From JBMOOG01 sp049324535 (GTDB lineage: Bacteria; Pseudomonadota; Alphaproteobacteria; Rhodobacterales; Rhodobacteraceae), in contig JBMOOG010000032.1 of assembly GCA_049324535.1 (NCBI GenBank), forward strand, positions 118,313 through 182,312: 64,000 nt of DNA, read 5' to 3'. Shown piece after piece: positions 18,587 through 25,078 of this stretch. A model generated the notes under the pieces. The model ran no database searches and was not told the DNA's origin. It saw only the letters and a list, made by a program, of their open reading frames with translations. The position numbers were made by a program, and so were the translations under genes. The stretch's first letter is position 1, and every line of letters starts with the position of its first letter.

Positions 18587-18604
18587 TTGTCACGATATTG
18601 TCAC
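18587..18604 (+). promoter_or_regulatory. Pho-box-like direct repeat TTGTCAC-N4-TTGTCAC
   Basis: Two perfect 7-bp copies of TTGTCAC are spaced 11 bp apart start to start, the layout of a PhoB-binding half-box pair (consensus CTGTCAT-N4-CTGTCAT). A 10-bp palindrome CAAGCGCTTG overlaps its left edge (18580-18589). The site lies 200 bp upstream of the DUF6280-like gene and 30 bp past the ygfZ stop. Its orientation points away from the only gene it could serve as a promoter element, so the assignment is tentative. Confidence 0.3.
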
Positions 18605-18633
18605 GAAGTCCCGCGTCGCCGGCGCCGCGAAGA

Positions 18634-19404
18634 TCAGGACCGGATGGCCTGCGGATCGGCCAGGGCAACCCGCGCCTCGCCCGCGATCATCGATCCGGTG
18701 GCGCGGTCGAAGCGAAGGTGGGCGATGCCGCGTCCCCCCGATTGCGAGAACAGCACGCCGGCCTCCTTGCCATCCGCCAGGATCGGCGTGCCGGGGGGCG
18801 CGCTTCCCGCAACCGTGACCGCGACCAGACCCTTGCGCAGCTCGGCCTTGTGCTTCATCCGCGCGGTCACTTCCTGGCCGACATAGCATCCCTTGCGGAA
18901 ATCGACGCCGTGCAGACGCTCGAAGCCCGCCTCCAGGATGTAGGTCTCCTCCGGCCGCAGTTCGACACCGCTTTCCGGAACCAGCGCAGCGACCCGGATC
19001 GCATCCCAGTCGATCCCGGACGGCCCCGCCGGCTCGGTCCGGTAGGCCCGCCAGCCCAGCGCCGGGTGGCGCGGATCCGCCACCCCATCGGCCGGCACCG
19101 TGCCAAGGCCGCGGTGGACGTGCAGGCCGCTGTCCTCGATGGTGACATCGGCCCGCAGGCGATACATCGACAGGCGGCGCACCAGGGCGTCGGCCAGGCT
19201 GTCCTTCACGTCCAGAAGGATCGCATCCGGCTCGGCGACCAGCAGGAAATCGGCCAGATACTTGCCCTGCGGAGTCAGGAGCGCCGCATAGACCGGCCCC
19301 TCCGCCAAGCGGCGGACATCGTTGGTGACAAGCCCCTGCAGGAAGGTCGCGCGGTCCCTGCCGGTGATCCGCAGCACCCGCCGGTCCTCGGCTTCGTTGT
19401 CCAT
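18634..19404 (-). CDS. ygfZ: YgfZ/GcvT-type folate-binding protein
   Basis: A 256-residue member of the YgfZ family, which supports iron-sulfur enzyme maturation (for example MiaB) by a tetrahydrofolate-dependent route. The diagnostic motif KGCYVGQEVTARMKH with the conserved Cys is intact around residue 175. The N terminus (RVLRITGRDRATFLQGLVTN) and the C-terminal barrel fit the family. Translation starts 4 bp after the exporter stop with a GGAG site, so the two genes are co-transcribed. Confidence 0.92.
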   Translation of the reverse strand: MDNEAEDRRVLRITGRDRATFLQGLVTNDVRRLAEGPVYAALLTPQGKYLADFLLVAEPDAILLDVKDSLADALVRRLSMYRLRADVTIEDSGLHVHRGLGTVPADGVADPRHPALGWRAYRTEPAGPSGIDWDAIRVAALVPESGVELRPEETYILEAGFERLHGVDFRKGCYVGQEVTARMKHKAELRKGLVAVTVAGSAPPGTPILADGKEAGVLFSQSGGRGIAHLRFDRATGSMIAGEARVALADPQAIRS

Positions 19405-19408
19405 CGCG

Positions 19409-21160
19409 TCACTCCGTGAACTGAAGGCGGCACAGCTCGGCATAGAGACCGCCCGCCGCAAGCAGACCCTCGTGCGTGCCCTCCTCGACCACTCGGCCGC
19501 GGTCGAGAACCAGGATCCGGTCGGCCCGGCGGACCGTGGCGAGCCGATGGGCGATGACCAGCGTCGTGCGGTCGTGCGAGAGGCGATCGAGCGCCTCCTG
19601 CACGGCGGCCTCGCTGGCGGCATCCAGCGCCGATGTCGCCTCGTCGAGAAGCAGGATCGGCGCATCGCGCAGCAGCGCGCGCGCGATCGCCACCCGCTGC
19701 CGCTGCCCGCCCGAAAGCGCCGAACCTCTCGGCCCGGCGGGCGTGTCGAGGCCGAAGGGCAGGGCCTCGACAAAGGCCGAGACATGGGCCGCGTCGGCCG
19801 CGCGGCGCACCGCCTCCTCGGGCCTGTCATGGCCGAGGAGGATGTTGTCGCGGATGGTCTCGTCGAAGAGCGCCGGCTCCTGGCTCACCACCGAGAACAT
19901 GTCGCGCAGCGATCCGAGGTCGAGCGTGCGCAGGTCGTGCCCGCCCAGCAGGATCCGGCCGCTGTCCGGGTCGGCCAGCCGGGTGAGAAGCGTGAAGACC
20001 GTGGTCTTGCCGGCGCCGGACGGACCGACCAGCGCGGTCGTCTTCCCGGCCTCGGCCACGAAGCTGATCCCGTTCAGCGCCGGCACGTCGTCATAGGACA
20101 GGCTGACATCCTCGAACCGGATCTCGGTGGCGTTGCGGTCGGCGCGGACCCCCGGCACCGGGCTGCGCACCGACGCGCGGGTGTCGAAAAGCGCGTAGAT
20201 GCGCACCAGGCTGGTCGCGGCCACCTGCCAGCTTCCGGCCATGTCGCCGAGACGCCGCAAGGGCTGGAAGGCAAGGGCCATCGCCGTGAAGAAGGACATG
20301 AACTCGCCGACCGTCCGCTCGCCGCCCGCGATCTGCCGGCCGCCCAGCACGAGAACCAGGAAGAACCCGAGCCCGGTGACCACGTCGATCAGCGCCGGCA
20401 TCGTCGCCCGGCTGGCCGCCGCCTTGACCTCGGCGCGGGCGATCGAGCGGACGACCTTGCCGAACCGGTCGATCTGGTGGTCCTCGTTGCGGTTCAGCTT
20501 GATCGCGTTCACGCCGTGGAACACCTCGTCCAGCCGCGTCGCGCGCAGACTGGCCTGAGCCCGCACCTGGATGGCCTTGCGGCGGACATAGCGCTTGACC
20601 GCGAGGCTTGGCAGGATCAGGAGCGGCGCCCCGACCATGGCCGAGAGCGTCCACCAGGGATCGACCGAGATCGCCACGCCGAAAAGCGTGACGAGTGCCA
20701 CCACGTCGCGCCCGAAGGCCATGATGAAGTTCGTCCAGACGTTCTGCACGGCGGCGGTGTCGCCCTGGATGCGTTCGATCAGCGCACCGGGCGGGTTCGA
20801 CTGAAAGAAGCGGCCATCCAGCGTCAGCGTATGGCGCAGCAGATCGGTCTGCATCCGCGCGGCGATCGCGGTCGAGACCCGGGCGATCAGGGTCCGGTTG
20901 ACGACGGTCGTGGTCGCGCGCATCAGGAACAGGCCGAAGATCGCGCCGCCGACCCACCAGACCGCGTTGGCGTCGCCGCCGGTGAACACCCGGTCGAAGA
21001 GCGGCTTCAGCATCCAGGACAGAAGCCCCAGCGTCGAGCCCTCGGCGATCATGAACAGGAAGGCGAGCGCCATGGTCGGGCTGTGCCGGCGCAGGTAGCC
21101 CGTCCAGAGCCGCCGGAACAGTCCCGGGGCCGGTATCTGGGATTCGGGGGTGTCGGTCAC
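19409..21160 (-). CDS. MsbA-like ABC exporter, fused permease and ATPase
   Basis: A 583-residue half-transporter. Six transmembrane helices occupy residues about 25-310, with the ABC_membrane EAA-like coupling region, followed by the ATPase. Walker A is GPSGAGKT, the Q-loop SVVSQEPALF, the signature LSGGQRQR, Walker B ILLLDEATS and the H-loop VIAHRLAT. It probably exports a lipid or hydrophobic compound; MsbA-type lipid A flipping is possible but not shown. The start is GTG at 21160. It is the first gene of a pair with ygfZ. Confidence 0.88.
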   Translation of the reverse strand: MTDTPESQIPAPGLFRRLWTGYLRRHSPTMALAFLFMIAEGSTLGLLSWMLKPLFDRVFTGGDANAVWWVGGAIFGLFLMRATTTVVNRTLIARVSTAIAARMQTDLLRHTLTLDGRFFQSNPPGALIERIQGDTAAVQNVWTNFIMAFGRDVVALVTLFGVAISVDPWWTLSAMVGAPLLILPSLAVKRYVRRKAIQVRAQASLRATRLDEVFHGVNAIKLNRNEDHQIDRFGKVVRSIARAEVKAAASRATMPALIDVVTGLGFFLVLVLGGRQIAGGERTVGEFMSFFTAMALAFQPLRRLGDMAGSWQVAATSLVRIYALFDTRASVRSPVPGVRADRNATEIRFEDVSLSYDDVPALNGISFVAEAGKTTALVGPSGAGKTTVFTLLTRLADPDSGRILLGGHDLRTLDLGSLRDMFSVVSQEPALFDETIRDNILLGHDRPEEAVRRAADAAHVSAFVEALPFGLDTPAGPRGSALSGGQRQRVAIARALLRDAPILLLDEATSALDAASEAAVQEALDRLSHDRTTLVIAHRLATVRRADRILVLDRGRVVEEGTHEGLLAAGGLYAELCRLQFTE

Positions 21161-21297
21161 GCGCGATCCGGTCCTTGAGGCCAGCGTCAGGGCGCGACCG
21201 GTCTAGCCCGAAAGGGCGCAAGCGGCAAGCGGGCGGGGGTGGCGTTGACCTTGCCGCGCGGCACGCCTACCGATGGGGCGTCCAACAGGAGACCCGA

Positions 21298-22497
21298 ATG
21301 CCCTTCGTCGCCGGCCGCCCCTATCTTGCCATTCCCGGACCCTCGGTCATGCCCGACCGGGTGCTGAACGCGATGCATCGGGCGGCGCCCAACATCTATG
21401 CCGGCGCGCTGCACGACATGGTCGCGACGCTCTGGCCCGACCTTCGGCGCGTGGCCTGCACCACCGGCCATGTGGCGCTCTACATCGTGAACGGCCACGG
21501 TGCGTGGGAGGCGGCGAACGCGAACCTCTTCTCGCGCGGCGACCGGGCGCTGGTCGTGGCGACCGGGCGCTTCGGCATCGGCTGGGCCGAAAGCGCGCGC
21601 AGGATGGGGGTCGAGGTCGATCTGATCGACTTCGGCAAGTCGGCCCCCGCCGATCCCGCCCGCATCGAGGCCGCGCTGCGCGCCGACCGGGCCGGGGCGA
21701 TCCGTGCGGTGCTGGTGACCCATGTCGACACCGCAAGCTCGGTGCGCAACGACATCGCCGCGATCCGCGCCGCCATCGACGCCGCCGGCCACCCGGCGCT
21801 TCTGGCGGTGGACTGCATCGCCTCGCTTGGCTGCGACGAGTTCCGCATGGACGACTGGGGCGTGGACGTCATGGTGGCGGCCAGCCAGAAGGGCCTGATG
21901 GTGCCGCCGGGGCTGGGCTTTGTCTGGTTCTCGGACAAGGCGCTGGCCGCCTGCGCCGGCTCGGACCTGCGCACGCCCTACTGGGACTGGCGTCCGCGCG
22001 CCTTCGCCGAAGAGTTCTGGCAGCATTTCTGCGGTACCGCGCCGACCCATCATCTCTTCGGCCTGCGCGAGTCGCTGACCATGCTTCTGGACGAGGAAGG
22101 GCTGGAGACCGCCTGGGCGCGCCACCGGCGGCTTGCGCGCGCGGTCTGGGCGGCCTTCGACGCCTGGGGTCAGGGCGGCGACATCGCGCTCAACGTCGCC
22201 GATCCCGACCGGCGCGGCCATTCGGTCACGGCTGCGCGGATGGGGCAGGGCGCCGCGCAACGGCTGCGGGCCTGGTGCGAGACCGAGGCGGGCGTGACGC
22301 TCGGGATCGGGCTCGGGATGGCCGCGCCCGGCGAGGCAGCCTATGGCGACTTCCTGCGCGTCGCGCACATGGGCCACGTGAACGCCCACATGACGCTCGG
22401 CGTCCTGTCGGTCATGGAGGCCGGCCTGCGCGCGCTGGGCGTGCCGCACGGTCCGGGTGCGCTCGACGCGGCGGCGGCAGCGATCGCAGCCGACTAG
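21298..22497 (+). CDS. Class V aminotransferase, BhcA paralogue
   Basis: A 399-residue PLP enzyme of the alanine/serine-glyoxylate aminotransferase family. K198 in ASQKGLMVP is the PLP lysine. The segment GHPALLAVDCIASLGCDEFRMDDWG closely parallels BhcA. It uses THVDTASSVRND where BhcA has HNETATGVRSD, so the substrate is likely different. Pyridoxamine-pyruvate transaminase or alanine-glyoxylate aminotransferase are candidates. AGGAG lies 7 nt before the ATG. It is divergent from the ABC exporter and not in an operon. Confidence 0.8.
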   Translation: MPFVAGRPYLAIPGPSVMPDRVLNAMHRAAPNIYAGALHDMVATLWPDLRRVACTTGHVALYIVNGHGAWEAANANLFSRGDRALVVATGRFGIGWAESARRMGVEVDLIDFGKSAPADPARIEAALRADRAGAIRAVLVTHVDTASSVRNDIAAIRAAIDAAGHPALLAVDCIASLGCDEFRMDDWGVDVMVAASQKGLMVPPGLGFVWFSDKALAACAGSDLRTPYWDWRPRAFAEEFWQHFCGTAPTHHLFGLRESLTMLLDEEGLETAWARHRRLARAVWAAFDAWGQGGDIALNVADPDRRGHSVTAARMGQGAAQRLRAWCETEAGVTLGIGLGMAAPGEAAYGDFLRVAHMGHVNAHMTLGVLSVMEAGLRALGVPHGPGALDAAAAAIAAD

Positions 22498-22532
22498 GCC
22501 GACGCTCTGGCCGGCGGTTGGACCCCGGGGAC

Positions 22533-22588
22533 GGGCCGGGGGCCTTCCGCCCCCGGGACCCCCGAGGGTATTTTTCACGAAGAAGAAG
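22533..22588 (+). repeat. Intergenic GC-hairpin/GAAGAAG repeat, copy 3
   Basis: GGGGGCCTTCCGCCCCC hairpin, then CGAGGGTATTTTTCACGAAGAAGAAG. It is oriented like a terminator downstream of the plus-strand aminotransferase; the short T-run after GGGTA could serve as a weak U-tract. It forms a head-to-head pair with copy 4. Confidence 0.8.
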
Positions 22589-22598
22589 CCGGTCGGGG

Positions 22599-22670
22599 TT
22601 TCTTCTTCGCACCAATACCCCGGGGGAGTCCCCGGATCTTTCCGGGGACGGGGGCAGCGCCCCCGCCCGG
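22599..22670 (-). repeat. Intergenic GC-hairpin/GAAGAAG repeat, copy 4
   Basis: The mirror partner of copy 3. Read on the minus strand after the DUF305 gene's stop, it has GGGGGCGCTGCCCCC and CCCCGGAAAGATCCGGGG hairpins, then GGGGTATTGGTGCGAAGAAGAAAC. Each of the two convergent genes here therefore carries its own copy in the same relative orientation. Confidence 0.8.
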
Positions 22671-22677
22671 CGTTGCC

Positions 22678-23061
22678 TCAGGCTCCGCGCTTCTTCAGCC
22701 AGTCCTGCATCCAGGCGATCTCGCGCTCCTGCGCGGCGATGATCGCCTCGGCCAGCTGGCGCGCCTCGGGATCGGTGCCGTATTGCAGCTCGATCTTCGC
22801 CATCTCGACCGCGCCCTGGTGGTGGGGGATCATGCCGCGGATGAAATCGACGTCGGTGTCCCCGCTGTAGTCGATCGCCATGTCGGCGTGCATCCGGGCG
22901 TTGGCCTCGACGAAGGCCTTGGTCGCGGGGCTTGCGTCGGCGGGTGCCGCGCCCATCGCGGCCATGTCGTGGCCGGAATGGTCCATGGTCTGCGCATAGG
23001 CGCCGCGGGCCAGGGCAAAGGCGAGCGGGCTCAGGATCAGGGCGCGTTTCGTGGTCTGCAT
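22678..23061 (-). CDS. DUF305 (CopM-like) periplasmic protein
   Basis: A 127-residue secreted protein. A signal peptide (about 1-24, cleaved after ARGAYAQ) is followed by a His/Met-rich stretch (MDHSGHDMAAMG) and a ferritin-like helical DUF305 domain with the signature FIRGMIPHHQGAVEMAK. Family members such as CopM bind copper in the periplasm; metal binding is inferred from the MDHSGHDM and HH motifs. The ribosome site AGGAGG is buried in a perfect 12-bp inverted repeat (separate entry). Confidence 0.88.
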   Translation of the reverse strand: MQTTKRALILSPLAFALARGAYAQTMDHSGHDMAAMGAAPADASPATKAFVEANARMHADMAIDYSGDTDVDFIRGMIPHHQGAVEMAKIELQYGTDPEARQLAEAIIAAQEREIAWMQDWLKKRGA

Positions 23062-23068
23062 GTCGGTC

Positions 23069-23097
23069 CTCCTGTCGCAGGCAGGCTGCGACAGGAG
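23069..23097 (-). promoter_or_regulatory. Perfect 12-bp hairpin sequestering the DUF305 ribosome site
   Basis: CTCCTGTCGCAG at 23069-23080 is exactly complementary to CTGCGACAGGAG at 23086-23097, with a 5-nt loop. In the minus-strand mRNA the 3' arm ends in CAGGAG, and the next base completes the AGGAGG Shine-Dalgarno 7 nt before the ATG. The structure would block ribosome entry unless opened. It also lies 33 nt past the stop of the preceding gene, so an intercistronic or terminator role is possible, but no U-run follows. Confidence 0.6.
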
Positions 23098-23129
23098 CGA
23101 ACCGCGGGCAAGTCACCTGCGCGTGAGGG

Positions 23130-23522
23130 TCAGGACCGGTCGGCGAGAGCCTTGCACCAGGCTTCCATCCCCTTCGTCGCCAGTTCCATCGGCGGCTCGA
23201 GGAAGGTCAGGTGGAACGCCTCGCCCAGATCCGCCACGCCGATCGCCCGCGGCCGGACGGCCAGCACATGGGCATTGGGCAGGGCCACGCCGAAGCAGAA
23301 GACGATGTTCTTGGCGTCGCGGATCGTCTCGGCGATCGTGCCGCCGATGGCCCGCGTGTGCGCGAAATGGTCGAAGGTGGCGATGCAGGCGACCTTCGGA
23401 TGGGCGTCGATCCTGGCCTTCAGCCGGGCGATGATCTCGTCCACGCTCTCGGCCGTGGTCTCGGCCTTGGGCAGTGTCAGCTCGTAGACCGGGTATTTCT
23501 CCATGAGGAGCGACTGTTGCAT
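23130..23522 (-). CDS. Conserved hypothetical protein (DUF6858-like)
   Basis: A 130-residue soluble protein without a signal peptide. It resembles a short conserved family whose members share KYPVYELTL near the start, FDHFAHTRAIGG in the middle and NIVFCFGVALPNAHVLAVRPRS-like text; the DUF name is from memory. The two His in DHFAH and the Cys in FCFG could form a metal or redox site, but no function is established. The start is ATG at 23522 with GAAGG upstream; an internal ATG at 23504 is also possible. It precedes the DUF305 gene on the same strand. Confidence 0.65.
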   Translation of the reverse strand: MQQSLLMEKYPVYELTLPKAETTAESVDEIIARLKARIDAHPKVACIATFDHFAHTRAIGGTIAETIRDAKNIVFCFGVALPNAHVLAVRPRAIGVADLGEAFHLTFLEPPMELATKGMEAWCKALADRS

Positions 23523-23589
23523 CGGTCAAAACCTTCATCCGGGGGGCACCATTCGTGCCCGGACCCGATGCCCCGGAATCGGCGCCCGA

Positions 23590-24702
23590 TCAACGCGCCG
23601 AAGCGTCGCGGGCCGCCGACAGCGCCTGCGGAAGCGCCTCGGCCAGCAGATCGAGATCCGAGGGGGTGCCGCAGCTTATCCGGATGCACCGGTCCTGCGG
23701 CGCCACGAAGGGCATGCGCACGAAGACGTCCCGCGCGACCAGCTCCGCCAGCACCCGTCGGGCAAGGGCGCCGTCGGCGCCGCAGTCGATGGTGACGAAA
23801 TTCGCGGCCGAGGGCAGGGGGGCAAGCCCGCTGTCCCGGGCGATCGCCGCGATGCGGTCCCGGGCCCGGCCGACCTCGGCCCGGACATGGGCGAGCCAGG
23901 GCTGATCGGCCAGCGCCGCCAGCGCCCCGGCCTGCGCGATCCGGCCGATGCCGAAATGGTTGCGCACGCGGTCGAAGGCCGCGATCAGGTCCGGGTGCCC
24001 GATGGCATAGCCCACGCGCAGGCCGGCCATGCCGTACCCCTTCGAGAAGGTACGCATCCGGATCACCCGCTCCTCGGCGGGGTCGATCGGCGGAGCCACA
24101 GCCTGCGGGGCAAGGTCGATGTAGGCCTCGTCGAGGATCAGGAGCCGGTCATCGGGCAGTCCGGCGATCATCCGGGCGATGGTGTCGGCCTCGTGCCAGG
24201 TGCCCATCGGATTGTCCGGGTTCGACAGATAGAGGAGCCGCGCGCCGGTCGCCTGCGCGGCCGCGGCCAGAGCCTCGGGGTCTTCGCGGTCGTCCCGGTA
24301 GGGCACCTTGTGCAGCACCCCGCCAAAGCCCGCGACATGGTAGTTGAAGGTCGGATAGGCCCCGTCCGAGGTCACGACCGCCTCGCCGGGTGCGACGAGC
24401 ATCCGCACCAGCGTGCCCAGAAGCCCGTCGATGCCCTCGCCCACGACGATGTTTTCCGGCCGCACGCCGTGATGCGCGGCCAGTGCCGCGCGCAGGTCAT
24501 GGCATTCCGGGTCGCCGTACATCCAGACGTCGCGGGCCGCCCGGGCCATCGCCTCGACCGCAGCGGGCGAGGGGCCGAACCGGCTTTCGTTGGCGCCCAG
24601 CCGGGCGCGGAACGCCCTGCCGCGGCGGCGTTCCTGCGCCTCGGGTCCGACGAAGGGCACGGTGGCGGGAAGGCCTGCGACCAGGGGGTTGAGCGGGATC
24701 AT
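23590..24702 (-). CDS. HisC-like PLP aminotransferase (class I/II)
   Basis: A 370-residue fold-type I aminotransferase of the histidinol-phosphate family. Landmarks are GANESRFGPSP at the N terminus, LLYLSNPDNPMGT, LILDEAYIDL and FSKGYGMAGLRVGY with the PLP lysine, and the C-terminal Arg in RISCGTP. Histidinol-phosphate is the default substrate, but many alphaproteobacteria carry extra HisC-like aromatic aminotransferases and no his genes are nearby. The ATG at 24702 has GGAGG upstream. It is the third gene after valS and DUF1992. Confidence 0.82.
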   Translation of the reverse strand: MIPLNPLVAGLPATVPFVGPEAQERRRGRAFRARLGANESRFGPSPAAVEAMARAARDVWMYGDPECHDLRAALAAHHGVRPENIVVGEGIDGLLGTLVRMLVAPGEAVVTSDGAYPTFNYHVAGFGGVLHKVPYRDDREDPEALAAAAQATGARLLYLSNPDNPMGTWHEADTIARMIAGLPDDRLLILDEAYIDLAPQAVAPPIDPAEERVIRMRTFSKGYGMAGLRVGYAIGHPDLIAAFDRVRNHFGIGRIAQAGALAALADQPWLAHVRAEVGRARDRIAAIARDSGLAPLPSAANFVTIDCGADGALARRVLAELVARDVFVRMPFVAPQDRCIRISCGTPSDLDLLAEALPQALSAARDASAR

Positions 24703-24739
24703 GGCGCCTCCGAATGTCCGGGAAAGCGGGGCCGGGCCG

Positions 24740-25075
24740 TCAGCCCCCGAAAAACCTGCGACGCGCCTCTTCGGCCATCGCCTTGCGCATCTCGAGATCG
24801 GCGATCCGGGCCAGCGCCCGCCGGCGCTCGCCCTCATCCGTCAGAGCGGCGAGGCCGGCGCGTTCCCCCGCGATCTGCTTGGCGAGGGCGATCTCCTCGG
24901 GAAGCGCGCCGGCCTCGGCCATGATGCGGAAGCCGACCGCCGTGCCCGGATCGATCAAGGCCTCTTCCGGCCGGTCGGGAAGCGGCTTGCCCTCGCCGGC
25001 CAGGTTCGACAGCTTGCCCTCGGCCCGGGCCTTGAGCATCCGGCGTTCGGCGATGCGGTCGAGCCAGGATCCCAC
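24740..25075 (-). CDS. DUF1992 (DnaJ-C28-like) protein
   Basis: A 111-residue helical protein of the DUF1992 family. It matches WLDRIAERRMLKARAEGKLSNL and GEGKPLPDRP, the family hallmarks, with a basic helical C terminus. Homologues are fused to J-domains in eukaryotes; the bacterial function is unknown. The start codon is GTG, 3 bp after the valS stop, so it is translated from the valS message. Confidence 0.85.
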   Translation of the reverse strand: MGSWLDRIAERRMLKARAEGKLSNLAGEGKPLPDRPEEALIDPGTAVGFRIMAEAGALPEEIALAKQIAGERAGLAALTDEGERRRALARIADLEMRKAMAEEARRRFFGG

Positions 25076-25078
25076 GGC

